DNA of 64,000 bases, from the NCBI GenBank assembly GCA_025612245.1, contig JAAXKQ010000005.1, positions 1 through 64,000 of the forward strand, in the 5' to 3' direction. The notes below the pieces were generated by a model, which saw only the letters and a program-made list of their open reading frames with translations, did not search any database and had not been told where the DNA came from. This document shows, piece by piece, positions 35,312 through 43,166 of the stretch. The stretch is from Ignavibacteria bacterium (GTDB taxonomy: Bacteria > Bacteroidota > Ignavibacteria > Ignavibacteriales > SURF-24). Position 1 is the stretch's first letter; the number at the start of each line of letters is the position of its first letter. The position numbers and the translations under genes were made by a program.

Positions 35312-36187
35312 ATGAACTGGTTTTTATTAGCTTTAATTTCGGCTGTCTTTTCTGCAATGGCAGCCATTTCACAGAAGAAGGTACTCTTCAGGATAGAGGG
35401 TCTTGAGTTCTCGTTTTTAGTTTCACTGGTAAGCCTTTTGTTCTCAATTCCCTTTATAGCGCTTACTGATTTCAGTACGCTTGATCCCATGAATCTATTT
35501 ATACTTTATCTTAAGACGATTCCCGGAACAATAGCGTTTCTTTTTGTAATGCTTTCACTGAAGAACCTAGAGATAAGCAAGGCTCTTCCCTTACTGGCGC
35601 TTACTCCGGGACTTGTAGCAATATTTGCTTTTATTATACTCAGAGATGAGCTGACGCTTGCAGAAACGGGCGGAATAGTTCTTCTTTTCATAGGCACATA
35701 CCTGATAGAAACCAGGCCGGGCCAGAAAATATTGGACCCATTTGTTACAATAGTTAAATCGAAAAAGTACCACTATGTCATTGGCGCACTGCTTCTTTTT
35801 ACAGCTACATCTATCATTGACAGGTGGCTTCTCGGGCGTTATAAGCTGATGCCCGGGACCTTTATGGGGTTTCAGCAGCTTTTTATGGGAATGAACTTTT
35901 TTGTAATTGTACTCATAATTAAAAAGAATCCCTTTCACGTTCTAAGAGCAACAGACTCAACAGTATGGAAGTGGATTGTGCTGATAGCGCTTCTTACAAT
36001 TGTCTACAGGTACACGGAGATTCTGGCTGTAAAAAGTGCCTCTGTGGCCCTGGTACTGGCGGTAAAGAGAATATCCGTGTTTATTGCTGTTGTGATAGGG
36101 GGAAAGTTATTTAAGGAAAGCAGCCTCCTTATTAGGGCGGCTGCTACGGTTATAATAATAGCCGGGTTATTTGTAATTGCAGGATAA
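35312..36187 (+). CDS. EamA/DMT superfamily transporter
   Basis: The 291-residue protein has ten hydrophobic segments in two homologous halves, as expected for EamA-type drug/metabolite transporters. The first half starts MNWFLLALISAVFSAMAAI and ends in a conserved GGIVLLFIGTYLIE segment; the second half ends with VIIIAGLFVIA. It should move a small metabolite across the inner membrane. The start ATG follows a weak ribosome site, GTCCGGG. It lies 39 bases downstream of the TonB-dependent receptor, so an outer- plus inner-membrane uptake pair is possible, though most DMT proteins export. A clear hairpin terminator follows. Confidence 0.9.
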   Translation: MNWFLLALISAVFSAMAAISQKKVLFRIEGLEFSFLVSLVSLLFSIPFIALTDFSTLDPMNLFILYLKTIPGTIAFLFVMLSLKNLEISKALPLLALTPGLVAIFAFIILRDELTLAETGGIVLLFIGTYLIETRPGQKILDPFVTIVKSKKYHYVIGALLLFTATSIIDRWLLGRYKLMPGTFMGFQQLFMGMNFFVIVLIIKKNPFHVLRATDSTVWKWIVLIALLTIVYRYTEILAVKSASVALVLAVKRISVFIAVVIGGKLFKESSLLIRAAATVIIIAGLFVIAG

Positions 36188-36199
36188 TTTTACTTTCGT

Positions 36200-36228
36200 C
36201 TGAGGCAGAGCTTCCCGCTCTGCCTCAG
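36200..36228. terminator. terminator hairpin between convergent genes
   Basis: An 11-bp perfect stem, CTGAGGCAGAG (36200-36210) with CTCTGCCTCAG (36218-36228), has a 7-base loop and is followed by a T-rich CTTTATTCTT. Confidence 0.8.
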
Positions 36229-36262
36229 AGCTTTATTCTTACGCGAGAGAAATTTAACCCGC

Positions 36263-36988
36263 TCATTGGAAATACAAACTCAGTCCAAGTTTTACACTGC
36301 TTGCATCCAAATTCCAGCCATGCGCATTCCGTTCTTCTTTCGTTATAGTGAGCCGGCCGACAGACTTGATTTCATTTTTATTCCACGAGTAACCGGCTTT
36401 CAATCCATATTCGGCCATTAAGGAAATTCCTTTTGCAGCAAACCATTCAACACCCAGTGTACCTAAAATGCCGGCGGACCAATTTCGGGCTTTTCCTTCA
36501 GTGGAGGTAACAGAGGGGATATATTGGATCGGATTACTATCGTAGGTTTCCTTGTCATGATTGGAAGAGTAGCCATACCCTAAAAACGGGCCAGTCCCGC
36601 CGTAAAGCAGAAGTTTTGCCCCGGGATTTAAGTACCAGATATACTGTGTGTTCAGCTGAAAACTGTTTGTCCTCTCATCAGAATTTGACAGATGACGCTG
36701 TAACAAGGTATCAATGTCCATGTTAATCCCGTTGCTGGCATAGTCGGAATTATTAGTCCTGAATGAAATGCTCAGGCCAATTCTTAAGGCTGACTTCTGA
36801 GTGAAATGGTGCATATAGGAAATAGCCGTGCCTTGGAAAGATATAAGAGTAAAATCATTGCTAATCTGGAACTGAAGTGCCCTGGAACTGTCCGACAAAT
36901 CACTTACATAAGGCGTTTGTGTCTGTGCATTCAACTGCAGAGCAGAAAAAGCCATGAATAAGACGGCGGCAGGAAAGAAGTTTTTCAT
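36263..36988 (-). CDS. predicted outer-membrane beta-barrel protein
   Basis: The 241-residue protein has a signal peptide (about 1-22, ending LNAQ). The mature part alternates polar and hydrophobic residues, with short turns such as TDSSRALQFQ, SALRIGLSIS and LGVEWFAAKGISLMAEYGLKA cut at turn points. It ends in an aromatic residue (LGLSLYFQ). These are features of small outer-membrane barrels of the OmpA/porin-like type common in Bacteroidota. No peptidoglycan-binding domain is present. Function unknown. It is 84 bases upstream of the small secreted-protein gene on the same strand, which may make a pair. Confidence 0.75.
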   Translation of the reverse strand: MKNFFPAAVLFMAFSALQLNAQTQTPYVSDLSDSSRALQFQISNDFTLISFQGTAISYMHHFTQKSALRIGLSISFRTNNSDYASNGINMDIDTLLQRHLSNSDERTNSFQLNTQYIWYLNPGAKLLLYGGTGPFLGYGYSSNHDKETYDSNPIQYIPSVTSTEGKARNWSAGILGTLGVEWFAAKGISLMAEYGLKAGYSWNKNEIKSVGRLTITKEERNAHGWNLDASSVKLGLSLYFQ

Positions 36989-37072
36989 TTTTACTCCCCG
37001 TAATGTTGAAGAATTATTTATTTAAAAAATGAAGCCGGAATATAGCCATGCCTTTTTAAGAAATTATTCCTC

Positions 37073-37555
37073 TTATCTCAGGCAAACTGAAGTGCCGTAA
37101 AATCTGATATTTTCCTCATTCTGCCCTGGCAAAGGATTTAATTCAATCCTGGCAGGGCCCTTGTCGTATGTCTTAAAGTCAAAGCTGAAGGTATAGAATT
37201 CATGGGGGCGGATTGTAAGCATCTCTTCGTTGATGACAGCACGATAATTATTGCCATTTGAAAAAATGAAATGGACTTCCAGGGGCTTATTCCACACGAA
37301 ATTTTCGCCGTCCAAAATGATCATTAAATCTATTCTGTAGAGGTAGCCATCAAAGACCTTTCTATATCCAGTCCGGTCCGATATTTTGCTGCCTCTTAAG
37401 CCGCTTGAAGCAGTGTAAACCTCTCCCATAAAACAACTTTCGGCACGGTGTGCCGTAATGATATTTGTGGGGCTCGGGCAGATGTCCTGCGAATGCAGGG
37501 CCTGAAGGAAGCCTAGTTGGAAAAACAGTATGAATAGTGCCGCAGATAATTGCAT
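37073..37555 (-). CDS. small secreted protein of unknown function
   Basis: The start is placed at ATG 37555, where AGGAAAG lies five bases upstream and a typical signal peptide follows (MQLSAALFILFFQLGF...HSQ). This gives 160 residues; an earlier in-frame start would put an odd 29-residue extension before the signal. The mature protein has two cysteines near its N-terminal part and one near the end, and reads as an immunoglobulin-like beta sandwich (for example LYRIDLMIILDGENF, LEVHFIFSNGNNYRAVI). No family was recognised. It is probably periplasmic or at the surface, downstream of nothing on its own strand. Confidence 0.6.
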   Translation of the reverse strand: MQLSAALFILFFQLGFLQALHSQDICPSPTNIITAHRAESCFMGEVYTASSGLRGSKISDRTGYRKVFDGYLYRIDLMIILDGENFVWNKPLEVHFIFSNGNNYRAVINEEMLTIRPHEFYTFSFDFKTYDKGPARIELNPLPGQNEENIRFYGTSVCLR

Positions 37556-37751
37556 CGCTACTTTCCTGAAAATTTTCAGCCGTTGGAAAATAATGACTTT
37601 AACATAGGAGTACAATATCCGTGCCGGAAGAATTGCTGTCAAAAGGGCAGTTTTCGGGGGAGAGATGGACAGTTGTGTTCAGTATAGGCTACATTAAACT
37701 CCCAATTGGTGTACACTGTTGCTTTTAGGTGTAATTGTCATTATCTGAATT

Positions 37752-37779
37752 TTGACAATAGTTGCAAAGGTGATATATT
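37752..37779 (+). promoter_or_regulatory. candidate sigma70-type promoter of the hemerythrin gene
   Basis: A perfect TTGACA (37752-37757), 16 bases, then TATATT (37774-37779). The predicted leader to ATG 37831 is about 45 bases. Confidence 0.55.
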
Positions 37780-37830
37780 ACTTTATGGAAGCTCCTGGTA
37801 ATAACTACAGAAAACTGTATATGGAGGGAA

Positions 37831-38550
37831 ATGTCTATGATGATTTACAAGGACCGAAGAAAATTTCTGAAAACAGCCTGTATGATGGCAGGAACCCTTC
37901 TTTTTTCAAAGTTCAATGACTCCAATGCTGCACGGTATGTTCCCAGAGATGAAGAAGAAAAAAAAGTGCCGGTTTCGGAAGATCTTATGAGAGAGCATGG
38001 TGTACTAAGGAGAGTTCTTCTTTCATACAATGAGATATCGGGAAGGATTCTGAAAGGGAAGAATTTCCCACCTGAGGCTCTTAAAAACTCTGCCGAGATA
38101 ATCCGGTCATTTATTGAAGGATACCATGAAAAACTGGAAGAAGATTATCTTTTCCCGAGATTTGAAAGGGAAGGGAAAATGGAGGACCTGGTAAAAGTTC
38201 TCAAACAACAGCACGAAGCAGGGCGCAAACTTACCGCTCTAATAATGAAGAGTGTGGATTCGAAAGATAAACGCGTACTGAAGGGATATATTGATGAGTT
38301 CCATAGAATGTACACTCCACATGCCGCAAGGGAAGATACAGTTTTGTTCCCGGAATTCCGGAAGATAGTTTCGGATAAGGAATACGATTCACTGGGCGAG
38401 GAGTTCGAGAGAAAGGAAAAGCAGATGTTTGGTGAGAGTGGTTTTGAAAAGATGGTTCAGAGAGTCGAACAAATAGAAAAGGAACTGGGCATATATGAGC
38501 TATCCGGATTCACGCCCAGGCTTTCCGGCAAGTCGGCAAATAATGGATAA
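37831..38550 (+). CDS. hemerythrin-domain protein with export signal
   Basis: The 239-residue protein begins with DRRKFLKTACMMAGTLLF, which resembles a Tat-type signal (one Arg pair followed by F-L-K) and suggests export. Residues about 50-190 form an HHE hemerythrin bundle with ligands in the expected order: His56, His99, Glu103 or Glu104, His128, His158, His164 and Glu168. It should bind a diiron centre and handle oxygen, nitric oxide or iron. GGAGGGA before the start allows initiation at 37831 or at ATG 37837. It is a single gene with a strong promoter candidate and a bidirectional terminator. The Tat assignment is an inference from the short motif. Confidence 0.85.
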   Translation: MSMMIYKDRRKFLKTACMMAGTLLFSKFNDSNAARYVPRDEEEKKVPVSEDLMREHGVLRRVLLSYNEISGRILKGKNFPPEALKNSAEIIRSFIEGYHEKLEEDYLFPRFEREGKMEDLVKVLKQQHEAGRKLTALIMKSVDSKDKRVLKGYIDEFHRMYTPHAAREDTVLFPEFRKIVSDKEYDSLGEEFERKEKQMFGESGFEKMVQRVEQIEKELGIYELSGFTPRLSGKSANNG

Positions 38551-38565
38551 AGGGGTAAGTAAGAC

Positions 38566-38604
38566 GTGCAAAGAGAGAAAGCAGGCAGGCTTTTCTCTTT
38601 GCAC
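38566..38604. terminator. bidirectional terminator
   Basis: A 10-bp stem, GTGCAAAGAG (38566-38575) with CTCTTTGCAC (38595-38604), has further partial pairing inside. It sits between the hemerythrin and esterase genes, which converge. Confidence 0.7.
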
Positions 38605-38610
38605 AAAAAA

Positions 38611-39567
38611 CTATGCTCTCTCCAGGCTATCCGGAGACTTTACCTTACCAATATGCTCTTTTATAAATGTGAGGATTTCTTCCATAGCTTCCCTAGACTC
38701 GGGAACAAATGCGGGCAGGAACGCATAACAGTGAAGCATTCCTTTACCCTTCCTGAATGTAACATCCACGCCGGCATCTCCTGCTTTTTCTGCGAACTGA
38801 ACAGAGTCGTCAAAGAGTTCATCATCTTCTCCCGCCTGAAGCAAAAGGGGCGGGAGGCCGTGAAGGTCTCCATACAAAGGGGAGATCAAAGGGTTGCCGG
38901 GGTCATTATCGCAGGCGTAATATTTGCTGAAAACGGTCCATGAATTTAGCGGCGCTACGGATACATCGTTTTTTGTCCTATATGATTCACCCGTGCACTT
39001 GAGGTCCGTCCAGGGGGAAACGGCAACGGCGGCCGAAGGCAGTTCGATCCCTTTTTCCTTGAGTGCAAGCAACGTTGCAAGGGCCAGGCCGCCTCCTGCT
39101 GACTCACCTATAATTACAATATTGGAAGGGGAAACTCCCTGGCTTAACACCCATTTGTAAGCCTCGACCGAATCTTCAATGGCACCCGGAAAGGGAACCT
39201 CCGGTGCCAGCCGGTACTCAAAAAGGAGAGCCGGAATATTTACGGCCTTGACTATCCTTGAGACCAGACCGCGGTGGTCGGAGCATGAACCTGAAACGTA
39301 ACCGCCCCCGTGTGTATAAAAAACTACTTTGTCTTTTCCTACACCTTTAGGCACTATCCATTCGGCCTTAATATGGCATATATTAACGGGAGTGACTTCA
39401 ATGGTTTCGGGGAGTTTGCCGAACATACCTGCCCCTTTTTCGCAATCCTCGCGGAAGCCGGCAATTGAGGTGTTGAAATCAAAAACATCCTTTTTCTTCA
39501 GCTGAAAACGAAGTAAATGCCTGTGCTTTATGACAAAACGGATCAGGCGGCTTTGAAAACTTGGCAT
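38611..39567 (-). CDS. alpha/beta hydrolase, hormone-sensitive-lipase-like esterase
   Basis: The 318-residue protein shows the HSL-type signature: the oxyanion HGGG (86-89) and the nucleophile motif GESAG with Ser156. The triad is completed by Asp248 or Asp249 in AGEDDELFDDS and His279 in GMLHCYAF. It should hydrolyse short-chain carboxyl esters in the cytosol. The N terminus (residues 1-60) is a helical cap typical of the group. It is a single gene; a short inverted repeat, CTGACA-ATAAC-TGTCAG, lies about 60 bases before its start and could be an operator. Natural substrate unknown. Confidence 0.92.
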   Translation of the reverse strand: MPSFQSRLIRFVIKHRHLLRFQLKKKDVFDFNTSIAGFREDCEKGAGMFGKLPETIEVTPVNICHIKAEWIVPKGVGKDKVVFYTHGGGYVSGSCSDHRGLVSRIVKAVNIPALLFEYRLAPEVPFPGAIEDSVEAYKWVLSQGVSPSNIVIIGESAGGGLALATLLALKEKGIELPSAAVAVSPWTDLKCTGESYRTKNDVSVAPLNSWTVFSKYYACDNDPGNPLISPLYGDLHGLPPLLLQAGEDDELFDDSVQFAEKAGDAGVDVTFRKGKGMLHCYAFLPAFVPESREAMEEILTFIKEHIGKVKSPDSLERA

Positions 39568-39843
39568 GCTGCCTCCTTAAAAGAAATTTTTTGAATTGCT
39601 AAAACTCTATGCTTGCACGGAGGATACTCTGACAATAACTGTCAGGTGAAATAATTGCTGAAATAAAGTTAATGAAACTGGCTTTTATTGTAAATACCAG
39701 GGCCTGCAACAAAGCCTTTGTTTATTCATCCCATTAATTGACACGTTTGGGAATGTCTGTAAAAATACTATTTCATGATAAAACGGTGATCCAAAGAGCA
39801 CTTCCCAATAAAGGCTGAGAAAGCCTGTGGTACCTCAAAAGGC

Positions 39844-41892
39844 TCAGCTTTGAACTGCCTCCTCCATTAAAGAGGGAAGTGTGAAGGAAAAAGTTGTGCC
39901 TTTATCAGGCTGGCTTTCAACGCTTATTTCCCCTCCGTTTTTCTCTACGAGTTCTTTACAAAGAATTAACCCCAGGCCCGAACCAGCCTCGCCCCTTGTT
40001 CCTTTCTCGCTGTGGGCGGAGTCTATGCTGAATAACTTTTCCTTGACTTCTTCTTTTATTCCTATACCCGTATCTGTAACGGAAATTTCCAGGAATTCTC
40101 CCTTTGTTTGAGAGCCAATTGATATGCTGCCGCCTGTTCCGGTAAATTTAATTGCATTTGAAATGAGATTCCTTAAGACCGTTTCGACCATCTTTTTGTC
40201 TGCAACTGCCAGGCTATAGCTGTCGACCTTGTTAACTATAGTAATGGATTTATTGAGTGATGATGAGAGGAAAAGCCCCTTTATGTTTTCCACTTCATCG
40301 TGAAGGTTCAGCCTTACAAGTTCCGGATTAATTCTGCAGCTTTGAAGCAGCGACCATTCAAGGAGGTTGTTAACAAGGTTAAATATTTTTTTTGCCGACT
40401 GGTTAAGAATTCCGGCATATTCCGAGATCTCTTTGCTGTCCAGGTTTTCGGCATTTTTCTCCAGTTCATCCGAAATGCCAAGAAAACCGAAAAACGGGCT
40501 CCTGAGGTCATGTGCAATGATAGAGAAGAACTTGTCTTTTGTTGCATTTGAGACCTTCAGTTCATCGTTAAGCCTTTTTAACTCCTCATGGTGGGAGCTG
40601 ATCTCGCGGTTTTTTTCTTCAAGCAGCAGGTTAGTTCTTTTTTTTGACCTATATGCGGCAAGGCTTCCTACGGCAATAATAGTTACCAGTATAAATCCGG
40701 CAATAAGCGAATTGCGAACCGTTTTTTGAATAATATTATCTTTCTGCAGCAGGGCGATTTCCTTATCCTTTTTCTCGTTTTTATACTGCATGTCCATTGA
40801 AGTCAGCTTCTGGAGAGTCTGGGCTTTGTTGAGGCTGTCTTTATAAGCAAAGAAAAGGCTCTGGTTTTCGTACGCTTTCTTATAGTTGCCGAGTTTTTCA
40901 TAGACCGTGCTCAGATAGAAATAAGACCTTGTAAGCCCGCGTTTGTCTTTTATTTCCTGCCTGATCTCACGGGATCTAAGAAAGTTATTCAGTGCCAGCT
41001 GGTACCTGCCGAGTACAATATACAGCTCACCGAGGCTTGTAAGCGTGGAGGCGATGCCGCGTTTTTCACCCAGTTCCTCCCTGAGGCGCAATGCTTTTGT
41101 GAAGTAGTTTATGGCAATATCGAATTTATTGAGGAGCCTGTAAACCATGCCGATATTATGGTAAACCTCGGCAACGCCGATTTTGTCGTTAAGCTCTCTT
41201 TTGACGTTGAGTGAAAGCAGGTTGAATTTCAGCGATTCATCAAATTTCTTGAGGTCATAGTTAATAAGTCCCATCAATTCGTATGAATTTGACAAGCCTT
41301 CGGCATTCTTTGACTTTTCCCTGATTCTAATGGCCCTGTGGCAATATTCGAGTGCTCTTGGATAATCCTGCAGTATGTAGTGAAGAGTTGCAACCAGGCT
41401 GTAAGAAGTAGAAAGCTCCTTCAGGTCCGAATTTGCCTCTTCGATATCGATTGCCCGGTAGTAGTTTTTCATTGCCTGGTCATAATTGCCAAGGTGCTCC
41501 AGGAGTCCGCCAATTGAATTGAGCGATGCGGCCACGCCATGCATATCGTGCATGGAATTTCTTATTTCGAGGGCTTTTTTGTGGTACCGCAGCGCGGTAT
41601 GATAGTCGGAGAGGTTTGTATATATCTCACCGAGGTTTGTATAACTGCCGGCCAAACCTTTTGCATAATTTATACCTTCAGACATTTTCAGGGCACGTGA
41701 GGCTATCTGAAGTCCTTTCTGGGGATTCAGGTTCTTGTAGTAATCTGCGAGGCCCAGCATGGCATCAACTTTTTCGGTGCCTGTTTTAGCACTAATTTTT
41801 GCTTCGAGGCTGTCGGGCTGGTTAAGCGCAAATACAGTACAGCTTAAAGAGCACAGAAATGCGGTAATAAGTGTCAATGTTGAAGGTTTCAT
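39844..41892 (-). CDS. sensor histidine kinase with periplasmic TPR domain
   Basis: The 682-residue protein has a signal peptide (about 1-22) and a long tetratricopeptide array (about 30-370; for example GDYHTALRYHKKALEIR-like units). One membrane helix (about 393-412) and a coiled coil (about 415-450) follow. The kinase core starts with phospho-acceptor His461 in IIAHDLRSP. The ATP-binding part shows the N box ISNAIKFT, the G1 box VTDTGIGI and the G2 box GSGLGLILCKELV. It should sense a signal or partner protein in the periplasm through the TPRs and phosphorylate a response regulator, but none is encoded nearby. It is a single gene with a small hairpin (41922-41939) in its leader. Confidence 0.93.
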   Translation of the reverse strand: MKPSTLTLITAFLCSLSCTVFALNQPDSLEAKISAKTGTEKVDAMLGLADYYKNLNPQKGLQIASRALKMSEGINYAKGLAGSYTNLGEIYTNLSDYHTALRYHKKALEIRNSMHDMHGVAASLNSIGGLLEHLGNYDQAMKNYYRAIDIEEANSDLKELSTSYSLVATLHYILQDYPRALEYCHRAIRIREKSKNAEGLSNSYELMGLINYDLKKFDESLKFNLLSLNVKRELNDKIGVAEVYHNIGMVYRLLNKFDIAINYFTKALRLREELGEKRGIASTLTSLGELYIVLGRYQLALNNFLRSREIRQEIKDKRGLTRSYFYLSTVYEKLGNYKKAYENQSLFFAYKDSLNKAQTLQKLTSMDMQYKNEKKDKEIALLQKDNIIQKTVRNSLIAGFILVTIIAVGSLAAYRSKKRTNLLLEEKNREISSHHEELKRLNDELKVSNATKDKFFSIIAHDLRSPFFGFLGISDELEKNAENLDSKEISEYAGILNQSAKKIFNLVNNLLEWSLLQSCRINPELVRLNLHDEVENIKGLFLSSSLNKSITIVNKVDSYSLAVADKKMVETVLRNLISNAIKFTGTGGSISIGSQTKGEFLEISVTDTGIGIKEEVKEKLFSIDSAHSEKGTRGEAGSGLGLILCKELVEKNGGEISVESQPDKGTTFSFTLPSLMEEAVQS

Positions 41893-41921
41893 AGAATTCT
41901 TTCGGGAAAATATTAAATACG

Positions 41922-41939
41922 GCGGTTAAACCTAACCGC
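41922..41939 (-). repeat. inverted repeat in the leader of the histidine kinase gene
   Basis: GCGGTTA (41922-41928) and TAACCGC (41933-41939) pair perfectly around a 4-base loop, 30 bases before the start codon. It could be an operator or an mRNA hairpin. Confidence 0.4.
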
Positions 41940-42304
41940 GAGCTGAAAAAACACATGAAATTGTAGTGAATTCAATCCATTGCCGGATTATCATAACAAA
42001 CATAAATATATTATAATCCAAATTCTTAATTATTTTAGGTGGACATTCCTCACCGTGGAAGGCCGGTTTGGAGAAAATGATATCTTTTGGGGTGGCTAAT
42101 ATTGGCCATGATGGTGGCAATTTGATCCCTTTAATTATCCCTTGGTTGGCAGAATTTCATCCCTTTTCTTGGAATTTAGCGTAGAAACGGGCAATTGCTT
42201 GTAGATCTTTTACTTGTTTTTCAGATTTTGGGTCTGGTCCGGAAGTTGGGTCTTATTAAATAGAAACGATGTTTATTCAAGATTTTTATTTATAAGGGCA
42301 CGAA
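41940..42304. other. intergenic stretch with a possible decayed reading frame
   Basis: No intact gene was found in these 365 bases. On the minus strand one reading frame runs from 42252 down to 41932 with a single in-frame TGA (42157-42159). The part upstream of that stop reads as a plausible helical protein end, KSEKQVKDLQAIARFY...FQEKG. It may be the remains of a gene, at low confidence. Confidence 0.3.
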
Positions 42305-42469
42305 ATGAGAACTAAGAAGCAGATATCGATGAAAGAGTATATGAGCCTCCAGGTACGTTTTATTTTATATGTTTCACAGGCTAATAAGATAGACAATCTA
42401 ACGGCAGCCGAAATTTACGCTCCTTTACTGGCACAGAAAATCAGAAGCAAATACGACGTGATGTTTTAG
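42305..42469 (+). CDS. 54-residue protein of unknown function
   Basis: A short frame starts at ATG 42305 (weak AAGGG upstream) and ends at TAG 42467-42469. The product is MRTKKQISMKEYMSLQVRF..., basic at the N terminus, with two likely helices and the end DNLTAAEIYAPLLAQKIRSK. Codon use looks normal. A clean rho-independent terminator begins 40 bases after the stop, which supports a transcribed unit. No family was recognised. The basic amphipathic start could bind nucleic acid or a membrane, but that is a guess. Confidence 0.5.
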   Translation: MRTKKQISMKEYMSLQVRFILYVSQANKIDNLTAAEIYAPLLAQKIRSKYDVMF

Positions 42470-42508
42470 TGAGAATATTGAGTTTTAATATAAATTAAAG
42501 TGTTTAAG

Positions 42509-42541
42509 AAAGCCTGAAAATCCTGCATCTTCAGGCTTTTG
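42509..42541 (+). terminator. rho-independent terminator of the 54-residue gene
   Basis: A 10-bp perfect stem, AAAGCCTGAA (42509-42518) with TTCAGGCTTT (42530-42539), has an 11-base loop and ends in a short T run. Confidence 0.8.
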
Positions 42542-42728
42542 CTGTCTTGGAATTCTAGTTAACATAAGGATTCCGGGGCAGTTCAATTAAGTCGAACCCC
42601 TCGCTATTTAATAACTTTCCACACCTGACGGTTGGCTTTTCAAGAAAAATAATTGCGCATAAATTTGTGGGCTGAGATAATTTCATCTTGTAGAGAAAGT
42701 TGAAGATGCTACGGCTAACGCGTATCAT

Positions 42729-42887
42729 TTAACAAAGGCTCAAGCGGCTTGTTAAAAAAAGATTTATTACCCATGAAGCCAGATAATCATTATTAAAGTA
42801 AGTATCCTTTAATTCATCCAGGTCGGTGGATTTGCTGATTCTCTTTATGTTTTCTTCATGCATTTTGTAAGAAAGATTCTCGAACAT
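42729..42887 (-). CDS. 52-residue protein of unknown function
   Basis: On the minus strand, ATG at 42885-42887 follows GAGGGGATAA, an excellent ribosome site. The frame runs to TAA at 42729-42731. The product, MFENLSYKMHEENIKRISKS... with DLDELKDTYFNND and a hydrophobic end, YLASWVINLFLTSR, is acidic to neutral and likely helical. No family was recognised. The gene faces the other very small gene (42305-42469) across 259 bases. The C-terminal hydrophobic stretch could be a short membrane anchor. Confidence 0.55.
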   Translation of the reverse strand: MFENLSYKMHEENIKRISKSTDLDELKDTYFNNDYLASWVINLFLTSRLSLC

Positions 42888-43099
42888 TTATCCCCTCAAA
42901 TTAGTATGTATATGTGTGAAGAAGAACGAATTTTCAGGACAGAACGAATCATCAAACAAATTTTTAGAACAATTTAGCTGGCGTAATTTAAGTAAAATTT
43001 CATAATTGTGATGGATTATTTTGGAAAATGTCTGAGCTTTCTTTCGGCATGTCAAAAAATATTCCGGTAGTTCCCATAAGTCCACATTTTCTCACGTCT

Positions 43100-43128
43100 T
43101 TGACAATCAAAAACTTCCTTATTAAAAT
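43100..43128 (+). promoter_or_regulatory. candidate sigma70-type promoter of the BtuB-like receptor
   Basis: A perfect TTGACA (43100-43105), 17 bases, then TAAAAT (43123-43128). This gives a leader of about 30 bases to ATG 43167, with AGGGAGA as ribosome site. The leader is too short for a cobalamin riboswitch. Confidence 0.6.
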
Positions 43129-43166
43129 TTCCTTGTTATATTTGCAGTTCAAACTTCAGGGAGATT

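Noticed and set aside
42305-42887. A toxin-antitoxin pair made of the two very small genes.
   Set aside because: They are convergent and separate, not in one operon, and neither resembles a known toxin or antitoxin.
42888-43085. A 65-codon minus-strand frame upstream of the 52-residue gene.
   Set aside because: It covers the promoter side of two genes, has low-complexity AT-driven composition and no ribosome site.
42888-43166. A cobalamin riboswitch in front of the BtuB-like receptor.
   Set aside because: No B12-box-like sequence was seen, and the promoter candidate leaves only about 30 bases of leader.
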